Shown piece after piece: positions 11,157 to 21,441 of a stretch of DNA of 64,000 nt; the stretch's first letter is position 1; each line of letters begins with the position of its first letter. Position numbers and translations under genes: made by a program. This stretch comes from Dioscorea cayenensis subsp. rotundata (Eukaryota > Streptophyta > Magnoliopsida > Dioscoreales > Dioscoreaceae): contig NW_024086646.1 in NCBI RefSeq assembly GCF_009730915.1, positions 1-64,000 of the forward strand. The letters run 5' to 3'. The notes under the pieces were generated by a model that had not been told where the DNA came from, made no database searches, and saw only the letters and a program-made list of their open reading frames with translations.

Positions 11157-12250
11157 CTATAAGATCAATAGTAGGCCCATCTTCAACTGTGACCTCAGTG
11201 ATAGAAGCATAAAGATCCAAAAGTAAGTGAACAGTCTCAGCATGTCCATTCAGCGCAGCCATGTAGAGGGCAGTGACGCCACCATCAGCCTTTTTGTTAG
11301 CTATCTTAACTAGAGCACTGCCAAGGAAAAATTAGAAGAAAGTGATGTAAGAATTTATCAAAAATAAATTTGATGTGGATGAGGAGCAGAGAATTCCACA
11401 TACTCTTCATCAAATTTTGATGTAGAGGTCTCTTGACCTGACCTCATCCTCATAATATGCCAAAAATAGATATGCTCCGCACATAGTCAACCAGTAGAAG
11501 GCGAACACAGCGAGCATGACCATTTAGAGCTGCAAAGTGGAAAGCGGTTCCACCATTAAGATAATCCATTCTGTTAATCTAAAATCCAATGCCCATATAT
11601 TGCATGAGAAGTGTAATAAAAGAAGTCATTCGACATCAGCATTATCAACAAAAAGAACAATGATAACTCATCAGAATCACTTTCGTTGGCTCTGAAAAGG
11701 ATTAGAGTCTCAACAACCTCCCAGTGACCATATTGACATGCTTGCATTTAAGTAGTCTGATAGTAACATGATATTGTTATATCATTATTGGAACTCAATC
11801 AAATGAAAGCAAACATGGTCTTCTTATAAATTCAGCATCTGACAATGAAAATAAATAAACCAGAGCATAGAGTTCATACCATACATAAGATTGAACAAGG
11901 AAAAGATCAAAGCTTTACCTGACCACAAATATTTTGAAGATTTATATAAACACCAGACTCAATCAAAAGAGTGACAATCTGAGGAAGCAGAAGGAAGGAA
12001 CTCATCAAATAAAAGAAAACCATATCTGGCACACCAAATCAAATGGTGGCAAAGCATTGATAATCAGTAACCTCATTGTGGCCCTGTGCAGCCGAATAAT
12101 GCAAAGGCGAATTCGGAACACCAAAGGTGGAATACCGGGCAAGTCGGTGATTGTATTCCAAGAGGGCCTTGGCTTCCTGAAGGTCGCCATCTCTGGCAGC
12201 TGAAACTGACCTCCCTCTTCCGACCTCCAACGTCAGCTTCCTCATCAACA
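11157..12250 (-). pseudogene. XB3-type (XBAT32/XBOS33-like) ankyrin E3 ligase fragment, five exons
   Basis: Five exons read in order on the minus strand. Exon 1 (about 12250-12072) gives [18 protein letters not shown] through [14 protein letters not shown], followed by a GT donor. Exon 2 (11979-11920, 20 codons) gives IVTLLIESGVYINLQN. Exon 3 (about 11756-11692) gives [18 protein letters not shown], with a stop codon before it. Exon 4 (about 11571-11462) gives [20 protein letters not shown]. Exon 5 (about 11325-11157) gives [16 protein letters not shown] through [12 protein letters not shown]. These are the successive ankyrin repeats of the XB3/XBAT32 family of RING E3 ligases. The RING domain is not found. 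Exon order and introns are preserved, so a genomic segment was taken, not a cDNA. It lies wholly inside the CACTA element. Confidence 0.88.
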
Positions 12251-12494
12251 CTCTCAACAAGATCAACCCTCATCGCCGAAGACCTTATTATTTGCTTCAT
12301 TATAAGCAAATAATAGTACAACAATTCATAAAAGTACAACAGATAAAATAAAGAAGACAAAAGAAACATGATACATTATCATCGCCCACGAAAGGTAGAG
12401 TCCAAACTAGAAATAGCAATAAGATATTAGTGGTGTCCTGAAGTCTGTATAAGGAGCGTCATCCATCCAAGCAATTGTTCAATAGATTTATAAC

Positions 12495-12565
12495 TTCATT
12501 AGTCATATATATATATATATATATAGCCAATTAACATTGCTGATATTATATGCAACTGTATGACA

Positions 12566-12625
<60 letters not shown>
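12495..12625. repeat. (TA)n microsatellites
   Basis: Two long (AT)n runs (about 12505-12525 and 12568-12622) lie inside element B. They are simple repeats with no other content. Confidence 0.85.
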
Positions 12626-12626
<1 letters not shown>

Positions 12627-12892
12627 TAATAGACGAGACTAGATATTGAATGCATTTTGAATCGTAGGAATGAAAGAGAAGGCATGTCTTGGGGGAAAGT
12701 GAATGTAGTTACCAGAAGATTAACTGTTGGGGAAGCTTCTAGCCTCCTCTTTGACTTCCTATTAAACTCGGGGCTCGGTTTGTGGTATGTGGTTGAGGAT
12801 CCGTTGACAATGCTTCTCTGTTTAGTTTCTCAAACTCGTTTGTCTGCTTTGTTTGTTACTTTGTTGTGATAATAATAATAAAACACACACAC

Positions 12893-12927
<35 letters not shown>

Positions 12928-13040
12928 GGGGTTCAAGATGTGTGACGGTGTCCATGGGTCTAGTGGTACTGTTACTGAAGTGAATTGGCTTTGTTTGTTT
13001 CTTTGTATCCGTGCAATGTAGATATAATGTCATGTGAATA
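12626..13040. other. interior of element B, no gene seen
   Basis: This holds an (AAT)n tract at about 12889-12926. The + frame 12657-12869 starts in Arg/Glu-rich sequence and shows no family motif. Confidence 0.5.
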
Positions 13041-13044
13041 AAGA

Positions 13045-13955
13045 TGAAAAACTAAATAGTTGCGCTGGTACCTGGCCTTGAACAATCCCTAGTTTAATAT
13101 TTTTAGCTGTTTGTATTCGTTGTAGTTAGTTAATGCAAGACTATACTCATTAGATAAATGAACATTCGAAGAAGACCAAGACTTGCATTGATAATGAGTT
13201 ATTTTTTAGCCGTTTGTATTCCTTGTAGTTAGTTAATGCAAGACTATACTTATTAGATAAATGAACATTGGAAGAAGACCAAGACTTGCGCAGTCTGTAA
13301 TGGTGAAAAACTATATAGTTGTGCTGGTACCTGGCCTTGAACATGTGTTTTTTGAGTAATCTGCAGTTTAAACATATGCACATTAGAAATATTAAGTTGA
13401 ATGAATAATCCAGAGAAAGAGAGAGTGATGTACAGTGTTGTCAAAGATGGCAAGGTTGAGAACCATGAAGGCACGTCTAATGCACCAAAGGAATTGTTAC
13501 TCAAGTCCCTGAAAGCAAAAAACTAATTATTAAAAAAAATCAGCAAAGTGATTCAGAAATCACTGAAAATCTAGCACTTACACATAAGAGAGTGCATTCA
13601 TTCCAATTAAGTTTGGCAAGGACCAGATAACATATTATTCGATAAATACCAGAAATGGAAACAATGATCACTGATCGTATATTATTTACATGAAACATTA
13701 TAAAGTTTTCAACAAAAATATTTCTTCTCACAGTTCTTTGATGCTAGCAAGGCTATTAAGGGTGGGAGGTACTTGCCCGGTTAATTTATTTCGATCGAGA
13801 CGCTTGTTAGAATGTTTCAAGTAGTAAATCTCAATGCATTGCATTTGTTAATTTCTCTTTAGATAAACTTATAGAGCCTCTAATGTCGGCACTAGGTTCA
13901 GTGTTGAAGGAATGCTTCCATTGAAGTTATTGTTGTTGACAATCCTGGTGCATGT
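13045..13955 (-). pseudogene. HPCA1-like (LRR-VIII) leucine-rich repeat receptor kinase fragment
   Basis: Exons of the extracellular LRR region read on the minus strand. About 13950-13869 gives NNNNFNGSIPSTLNLVPTLE. 13807-13733 gives RLDRNKLTGQVPPTLNSLAS. 13624-13582 gives LPNLIGMNALSYV with a GTAAGT donor. 13506-13435 gives DLSNNSFGALDVPSWFSTLP. About 13372-13267 gives VQGQVPAQLYSF then LQTAQV. The order and intron phases match plant LRR receptor kinases of the group containing HPCA1/At5g49760. The last exon and its flank are partly duplicated in tandem at 13045-13170. There is no transmembrane or kinase part. The fragment is captured in element B beside the ankyrin fragment and in the same orientation. 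Confidence 0.8.
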
Positions 13956-15049
13956 CAAAGATGTTAAAACTAAGTATAGTAATTTAGCTTTGATATATAG
14001 AGCTTACACATATATAGAGAAAATACAGAAGAATTAGATATTGCAAACATACAAAAAGTGAAGTGATTGACCTGTATATCCTTTATTCTCTATTTTTGAA
14101 GTCATCCTGCCAAAATAATAACAATAGTAATAATTAAATTTAAGAAAAAAATTCAAGTTGATAACATGATTTTCTGGTGATCATCATCCAGAATGCAGTT
14201 TAATTATTTCTGATATGCAAGAGTCCAGAATATTGGAAACTGCAATTTATCTGAATTCTTTTGTACCCCAAGTTTAATAAATGCACCCCAAGTTTTACTG
14301 CAATTTCAATATTTTTTAATTGATTAAATCCTAAATTACTACTAAAATCTTTTCAACCTATAGTATACAACTTAAATCCATGCAGCACATTATCTGCTAA
14401 GACTAGAAACTGATAAGCCCTGACTCAGTACCAAGAAATCAAATTCATAAGTGTACTCCAAAGCATTAATTAACTGAAACAATCCCAATCAGTCATTTCT
14501 TGATAAGGTTTCAAAAGAATTAATTAAATGAAACAATCCCAATCATTCATAAGTGTCAACGCCCAGAGGAAGCGTACTACTAAAATAGGGTTTCAAAAGA
14601 GGTACCAACAAAGGTAAGTAACTAATGTGAGGACCTAGAATTTGAGAACAAACACACCATAATCCAACCTTGAAATCAAAACTCCGAAGTTTAATATCAT
14701 CAATTAAATTGTTATGCATGTAGAACCAGTTTAAACAATAAAACTCCAATGAAACCTCAATATCATCAAGTTAACAATTAACTTAGTAACTCATTCTAGT
14801 TAGCCTACAGGTTTCACAAGAATATATATATACATATGAGTTTATCTGAATTCTAGTTTCTGTCAAGGTGGTAAGCAAAAACAAGGATTTCTTCAAAAAT
14901 GTCTTTTTTATAGATTTTTTTTTTCAAACACCATTACTATCACAGTCAGTCCTCATCTATTCTAGCTAACCATTCTTTATATATGTATATTATATTATAT
15001 ACACACCTATCATATCATGTAAATGTACATTAATTATTTTTTCCTCATT
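13956..15049. other. interior of element B, no gene recognised
   Basis: AT-rich DNA with a near repeat of AAACAATCCCAATCA words at 14479 and 14532. A minus-strand frame at 14543-14749 has no recognisable motif. It may be introns of the captured kinase fragment. Confidence 0.4.
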
Positions 15050-15560
15050 GCAAGGTATAGTGAACAAAGAAAATTACCTCTTAATTAATGTTGAGGTGGC
15101 TTCGGTGGAAAGAAGTCTTGCTCCTTTCTTTTTGTGCTTTTGTAGGAGCGGTTGGAGGGATGTGGCTGTGCAAATTAAGGGGTAGGGAGGAGCGAGAATT
15201 TGAGCTCTTAACAAATTCCAACCCTAAATACCACAAATCATGACAAACACATCAAAACACGAGATCAAACACCTTAATGCATCAAACCGAAAGCCCTAAA
15301 ACAATTCAATCGATGAAAAAACCAAAGAAAGGTACTTCGATCAAGCACAAACTTCAAGGGTTTCACAAATCGAGATCTAATCAACTCCAAGATGAAGAGA
15401 TACTACGAGATCAGAAGAAGATGGAGATACAAAGCAGCACACGAATGCGAGGATTTACGACAAACAAGAAGCTCTTCAAACTTTCTCAAGAGGGTTTCAC
15501 AAAGAGAGAGAGAGAGAGAGTCTGAGAGAGGAAGAAGAAGGAGAGAAAATGGGAGGGTAA
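15050..15560 (-). promoter_or_regulatory. 5'UTR-like pyrimidine-rich segment (minus strand)
   Basis: Read on the minus strand, this starts with (CT)n, then holds GTGAAACCCT, TTTAGGG-type words and a T-rich tract resembling the leader and first intron of a plant housekeeping gene. On the + strand it appears as a GA/Lys/Arg-rich frame. It lies upstream, in the minus-strand sense, of the kinase and ankyrin fragments, so it could be a captured leader. There is no direct evidence of transcription. Confidence 0.3.
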
Positions 15561-15629
15561 TTTTCTCAGTTGAGTACTAACGTTTACTCTTATTTCAATT
15601 TGAGCACTAACATTCAATTTGTATCTAAA

Positions 15630-15963
15630 TGGGCACTAACTTTCAATTTGATTGCACCGATGAGCCATTTGGGGTTTTCCGATGAAGGTTAGTCGATGTG
15701 GCGCGGATCGCTGCGTGGCCACTAATAATCCACGTCATTTGCACTCGTGGAAGATGCCATGTCAGCAAGGTCAACAGCTGGCCTTTAATATGGCCACGTA
15801 GGATGCCACGTAGGATAGTTGACCTCTTGGCGCATGGCATCTTCCACGGTGCAAATGACGTGGATTATTAGTGACCACGCAAGCGATCCGGCGGCTCACG
15901 CTAGCTTCATCGGAAAACCCCCAAATGGCTCATCGGTGCAATCAAATTGAAAGTTAGCTGCCT
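15630..15963. repeat. foldback (long inverted repeat) element
   Basis: The left arm begins near 15636 with CTAACTTTCAATTTGATTG and the right arm ends near 15957 with its inverse. Arms of about 150 bp pair through CCAAATGG, TTTTCCGATGAAG, CGATCC, ACGTCATTTGCAC and GGAAGATGCCATG, leaving a small centre at about 15790-15810. This is a typical plant foldback or Mutator-like MITE, nested in element B. No target duplication was resolved. Confidence 0.75.
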
Positions 15964-16289
15964 AATCTAGATACGAAATAAACGTAAGTCTGAGATGAGT
16001 GCGATAAATGACGAAAAAGTACCCGAAAATGGGAAGAAAAGTTATTTAATCGATCGTGAGTTTGAATCGAGATTGGGATTCTGTGATGAAGTGATGATAG
16101 ATTCATTTGGAAATTCATGTATTCACTTGCATCAAGATCGGGATTTTGTGATGAAATACTGTAGTTTTTTAACTTACGGTTGTCATGACATGTGTATGTA
16201 TACATACACATACAATGAAGAGAGAACCATCCCACATACAATGTTTTTTTTTTACCTGGTCTATAATATTGTTATATTTTTGGAACGTT

Positions 16290-16830
16290 ATTTAACTCGA
16301 GATTAATATATTATTATATTTATATTTTTAGCATGGTATTTAGCACGGAATTAATATATTATTATATTTATATTTTTAGGACGGTATTTGGCACGATATA
16401 AATATATTATTATATTTGGGTTTTTTGGCATGGTATTTGGCACGGTATTAATATATTATTATATTTATATTTTTGGGACATTATTTGGTACATTATTAAT
16501 ATATTAATATATTTATATTTTTGACACGGTATAAATATATTATTATATTTTTATTTTTTGGCATGCTATTTCGCACTATATTAATATATTATTATATTTA
16601 TATTTTTTGTACGGTATTTGGCATGGTATTAATATATTAATATATTTATATTTTTGGCGCGGTATTTGGCATGGTATAAATATATTATTATATTTTTCGT
16701 TTATTAGTATGGTATTTGGCACGCTATTAATATACTGTTATATTTGTAATTTGGCACGACATTTGGCACGATATTAATATATTATTATATGTAGGTTTTT
16801 GGCACGATATTTGGCACAATATTAATAAAT
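16290..16830. repeat. right subterminal tandem array of element B, about 47-bp units
   Basis: About twelve units follow one another. Each has an ATTAATATATTATTATATTT core and one or two GGCACGGTATTTGGCACG-like words, with a period near 47 bp. The array ends about 200 bp before the terminus. Its composition differs from the left subterminal region, so the two ends of the element can be told apart. Confidence 0.8.
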
Positions 16831-17063
16831 TATTTTAAAATAAAAAAATACATTTTAGCTTTCAATGACTCGATCATGCTAAATTTATCAAATTCAGTAT
16901 ATTCTAGACTAGATTTTGAATCCGAATTAAAAATAATATTTTAAAAAAATTATATATTTGACACAATTAGTTAGTTTCATATCAGATGTTGTGACAAATT
17001 GTCACGATTTTTTTTCCTGTGCTAATTTTTTCGTGCCGATATAGGATTTTTCTTGTAGTGAGT

Positions 17064-18341
17064 ATCCAATAATGAGTTCATCAACAATGAGCAACGAGGC
17101 AAGCATATGTTCCCATTTATGCATCTATGCATCTGCATCTATCTAATTAATTCAAGCTACTGAAATGCCAAAGCTAGCTTTGATGAATTGGGACCATGAA
17201 AGCATAAGATCTGACTTTCATCAGACGCGTTGGAGTGTTGAATTCCAATGAACTTAATCTGTTGACTGGATCTTGACTTCATAATATGTATATGACTCAA
17301 GTCAAAGGAACACAAAGTCTGATAAAAATCAAGAATATATCAGTTTTGTGTCAACAACCAGTCTTAAAAGCCAGCATAAATATATATATATATATATGGG
17401 CCCTTTCTTGCACACAAAATATGACACTAAAAGCTCACCATACTGAGTTTTGTTTATGTTTTTCATTCATTTGTAATTAGTTGAAGATTTTAAATTAAGT
17501 TAAATGAAGGCATGGGCAAGTAATTAATAAATGTTTTCTAAAAATTTTAGTAATTAATAAAGTATTTTTTACCATGTTAAGAATTAATTAATGAGATGAT
17601 CATATGATCAGTGATTTACTACCATGTCTTAAAAAGTTAGATTTATGTCAAGCCAAATTAGAAGGAATGAAAGCTCATTAAACAAAGGTCTAACAAAGGA
17701 CATAAATCCATGAATTGAAAGTTGAGTCCTATTTAATAAAAAGTAGTGGTATGCATTCATGGCTCCATTTAATTTACTAAGCAAAAGACAATAAATCCCA
17801 TTGAATTTTTGTGGAGTTTCAATTCTCTACATTTACTTTGAACAATAAATCCCATTGAAGAAATTGAAATGACAAGTGCAAGTAATGGAAGAATAAGAAT
17901 CAAGAAAGAAAGAAAGTCAAATGAAAGAGAAACAGTTCACTTTCACATCTCATTTACCTTTGAACCTTAAAAGAAGTCAGAACCTCATCAGTGAGGAATA
18001 AAAAGGAGAAGAAGATACAGCACAATGCAACAAGAGATACAGATATAAAAACAAACCTAAAAATAGTTGAGAAGTTAATACCATTTAAAATATGGTTCAG
18101 AGTTTTTGACAAGTCAAGGTCCAAAGAATTAATGCCTATAAATAACAAAGTTTAAGCTTTCATCTCATGAAGAAATCAAGCCCTTGCATTTACATCCAAT
18201 CTTTTCAAATACTATATTAGAAATAAAATAGCTAGAAACAAAAGAATAGAGAGATGAGAAGGGAAAACAACCATACTACCATTAAAGCCTCTGTTGGCTT
18301 GTATTAAAGAAGCTCCCCTCATCCTCTTCAATCTCTCTTCT
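17064..18341. other. intergenic, upstream of GIR1-like gene
   Basis: No coding region is recognised. AT-rich DNA with scattered TTAATTAATAA words and a small (TA)n at 17380. The last few hundred bases are presumably promoter of the next gene. Confidence 0.5.
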
Positions 18342-18349
18342 TATATAAT
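18342..18349 (+). promoter_or_regulatory. TATA box of the GIR1-like gene
   Basis: TATATAAT lies about 90 bp before the end of a CA/CT-rich leader (CCACCACCACC...), as in a plant pol II promoter. The start of transcription would fall near 18375. Confidence 0.5.
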
Positions 18350-18537
18350 GCCATTCAACCCTCATGACCACCACCACCACCACTATCATCATCATCTCTT
18401 CACAACTCCTTCCCAAACACCATCACCATCATCATCAAGGTATGCCCATGTCCATATATATATTTGATAAAAGTTTTCATATAGTATTTTGAGTGCATGA
18501 ATATATGTTTGTTTAGTTATTATTGGAGAAAAGAAAC

Positions 18538-18885
18538 ATGAATGGGAAGAGCCCAAAGTTGGAGTTGAAGCTGAACCTATCACCACCAAGGAGGGGGAGT
18601 GCAGGACCATCAAGAGAGAGAGAGGAACATAACTCACCAAACAAATCATCTCCAATGTCTCCAAGATCACCACAAAGCTCATGCTTATCATCAGAGAGTG
18701 ATCAAGGGATGAAACACTACTCCAGCAGCCCTGAAACAGCATCCATGGTGCTTGCTGGCTGCTCAAGGTGCTTGATCTATGTCATGGTTTCTGAAGAGGA
18801 CCCGAAGTGCCCCAAGTGCAAGAGTCTTGCCCTTCTTGATTTCCTTAATGACAACACTGAAAATAAGAAGAATAACAAGATCTAA
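18538..18885 (+). CDS. GIR1/GIR2-like EAR-motif transcriptional repressor
   Basis: A small protein of 115 residues. Near the N-terminus is KLELKLNLSPP, an LxLxL EAR motif that recruits TOPLESS-type corepressors. The middle is Ser/Pro-rich (SPRSPQSSCLSSESD). The C-terminus carries the family's conserved block SMVLAGCSRCLIYVM then EEDPKCPKCKS and LLDF, with two CxxC pairs. This architecture and length match Arabidopsis GIR1/GIR2 (GLABRA2-interacting repressors, trichome and root-hair control). I chose the ATG at 18538; the frame extends 15 bases upstream but without an ATG. A leader intron is likely at 18440-18516 (AAG/GTATGC to GTTTAG). The frame is intact and the gene looks functional. A (GAA)n tract lies in the 3' region (19027-19058). 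Confidence 0.9.
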   Translation: MNGKSPKLELKLNLSPPRRGSAGPSREREEHNSPNKSSPMSPRSPQSSCLSSESDQGMKHYSSSPETASMVLAGCSRCLIYVMVSEEDPKCPKCKSLALLDFLNDNTENKKNNKI

Positions 18886-20240
18886 ACAAGCACTGTAGTA
18901 CTGTTAGTAGTTCCTACTGTTGTTGCTGTTGTTGGTGTTGGTGTTGTTTTCTTTGTTTGTGGTTTTAGAGTTTTCAAGTTAATCTCTGTCTCTTTTTCTC
19001 TTTATCTTCTTCCTTGTTGTGAAGAAGATAGAAGAAGAAGAAGAAGAAGAAGAAGAAGAGATCTAGTTTAGAACTTTTAATGAATGATGATGGTTAAGGT
19101 GATGATGATGACATTAAGTGGTTAAGGGCATTGAATCAAAGGGAGAAGGGTTTTGGGTTGAAATTCCATAAGAACACTTAAATGCATGAGTAATTGAAAC
19201 AGTTGAGGAAATTATGGTGCTTTTAACTTCACATGATTAAAAGCTATTTAATTCCAATCCTTTTCAATTTTTCTCTTTTTCTCTATTTGGTTTGAGTTAA
19301 AAACATTGGAGAGACATGCACGTAAGGTTAATTACTAATTATATATTTATATGTATGACGTGTATCAAACTTTAGGTGTGGAATTATTGAATGATAATTA
19401 AATATTAAAAAAAAAATAAGGAAGGAAAAAAGTAAAGGTAAAGCAGAGTAAGATGTGTTACACTTACACGTATCTAATTCGTCCTCAAGTTAGATATGTT
19501 ACAATATTCATAGTATTTGGGCCTAAACCTTTATCCCTTGTATCTTCTTTTAATGAACTATCTTTCATTAAAAAGGAGAAAAAAGAATAAAACAAATGAG
19601 TTGCACCAAATAAGGGAAAGATAAGAAGGGGAAAATATTTAACAAATCCAAAGTGACCAATGAAAATCACTTTGAATAGTCCTTATATAGAGTTTTCTTC
19701 TCTTCCCATGTTCTTTGAGGGTCATATATTTTTCAAGAAGATTTAAGTGAGTGATTTCTTTTTGACATTGATTTATTTGTAATAGGAAGTTGATGTTTTT
19801 ATCCATTTGCTCTTGGTTAGGTCAAGGTTAGACTTATTCTATTCAAATTTTCTAACTAATTGATGTTGTAGGTGCACCACTGGCATGCATCAATATTCTC
19901 TTTCTCCATCTATGTGACAACATGCTCCTGCATTTGTTAAACTTTGACTTCTAATGCTTATGAGCTAAACTAATAATAAAGAATGGGTGCTAAGATTTTA
20001 TTAAAGGTTGTATTGGTTTATTAGCACTGAGTTTTTTATTTTATTTTATTTTATTTTATTTTTATGTTGAGTATTTGTATTTTTAACAAAAATTTCTTGT
20101 ATAGTGTGTTTGTGTTTTAATTTTACCAAAGAAGAAAATTTGAACATTAAGTCACACAAGTAAATACAAAGATAAGTTGAGGCATTAATTTTTTACCTGT
20201 GCACATCTTTGACTTGGTTTATTCACTTTATCAATTATAT
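18886..20240. other. 3' flank and intergenic DNA
   Basis: Begins with the presumed 3'UTR of the GIR1-like gene, GTT- and GAA-rich to about 19060. After that no gene is seen. Confidence 0.5.
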
Positions 20241-20244
20241 ATAG

Positions 20245-21385
20245 GGTGCGTCTGATAGTTCTGGTGGGTAGTGTGATAAGAAAAGACACTCAAGAACTCA
20301 TTCTAATATTGGACACACACATACAATCAAGCAAGAGAAAGAAGACAAGCAAGTTGGTAACCCAGTTAGGCACAATTTTACCTACATCTGGGGGGTCAAG
20401 CTCGGAGAAACAATTCACTAAAAGAGGTTATAGAATAAAGAGTACAACATTCCCTTACTCTCTCAAGACAAAGAATACCCTCTTAAGATTGACCGATGCC
20501 CACTCTTCAACCCTCACCAAAGGGTCTCTCACTCCGTGGCTCATCTTAAATCTTCAAGCAGGATATCTTATATAGAGGCACCGACGTCCAATGAAACTTC
20601 TTCTTTTAGAATTCTCCGCGGCTTCCTAACTTTGACACTTTCCAAAGTTAGATGTTACAACACCCAGTTGCAACATTGCCCACCTTACTGAACGTGATTG
20701 AGTTCTAGCCAATTACACCGGAATCTGCGACCTTCAACTTTCCCGGTTCCTTCAGTCCACCTCGTAGCAATTGACTCGACCCGAGCTCCTCCTGCCTGCA
20801 GCTGCTTCTTTCCTCATGTCATTTCAATATGTCTCCTCTCCCGAGAAACGCGCCCACCAAGGCACAAGCAACCATCTCACCAAAGATGGTCACCAAAGAT
20901 CTTCCGATCTTCTTTCCAAACTTGGTCCAAGTTTGGTCTTCCCAAATGATCTTCGTTTGACTCATGGAAATATTGTTACTAAACTTGATCTCATTTTATC
21001 CAAGTTTAGCCTTCAAGAACTTCAAGCATGATCTCCAATCATTCATGCTTAGATCTTCAAATCTTCAATCAAATCTCATGTAATCTTCAATCAATCTCCA
21101 TACATGATTAGTCTCCTTCAATAGTTCTGCCCATAATTAGTTCTTAGATCTTCCTTCAAATTTTGTTGCTAAATATGGTCTTGATAATCTTATTAATTTG
21201 TCCTTGCCTAACTTAGTTTGTGTCTTCAAATAGCTTCTCACTAATAGAACTTAATTTATTTAGTTATGTTTGATATGAACTCTTAGTTTAATCATTATTT
21301 AAAACTCTCGCTAATTGTTTATGTGAACTTTAATATTTATAAATTTTCTGCGCCGCCCAGATGAATGTCCCATCAGTTACCAATT
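20245..21385. mobile_element. LTR-retrotransposon-like sequence, no coding domains
   Basis: The stretch is less AT-rich than its flanks. It contains GGTAACCCAGTTAGGCACAA and CTACATCTGGGGG, words I associate with the leader or LTR of plant copia-type elements, and many short CTTCAA repeats toward 21100. The open frames (20246-20575, 20698-21031) have no domain. At the right edge TTACCAATTTATTTTGATAGG resembles an inverted primer-site region. It may be a solo or broken element; the boundaries are approximate. Confidence 0.4.
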
Positions 21386-21391
21386 TATTTT

Positions 21392-21395
<4 letters not shown>

Positions 21396-21438
<43 letters not shown>
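21396..21438. repeat. (GA)n microsatellite
   Basis: Uninterrupted GA dinucleotides adjoining the LTR-like block. Confidence 0.9.

Positions 21439-21441
<3 letters not shown>

Larger units (their letters stand above)
9744..17060 (-). mobile_element. non-autonomous CACTA element carrying host gene fragments (element B)
   Basis: The left end is CACTACAAGAAAAATC (9744-9759) and the right end is its exact inverse (17045-17060). The inverted match continues imperfectly to about 28 bp through ATCGGCA. The trinucleotide AGT occurs immediately outside both ends (9741-9743 and 17061-17063), the 3-bp target duplication expected of CACTA elements. Both ends have subterminal arrays of GTGCCAAA/GGCACGGTATTTGGCACG words. 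No CACTA transposase (TNP2-type) domain was seen, so the element is non-autonomous. Its interior holds an ankyrin-repeat E3 ligase fragment, an LRR receptor kinase fragment, a GA-rich 5'UTR-like segment and a nested foldback repeat. The two fragments read on the minus strand, which sets the strand given here. Confidence 0.85.

Noticed and set aside
15277-15580. Lys/Arg/Glu-rich + strand protein
   Set aside because: It is the complement of a CT-rich leader-like segment; composition explains the frame.
20246-21031. Three overlapping + strand frames as a gene
   Set aside because: No domain, overlapping frames of equal quality, and the block has the words of an LTR element.
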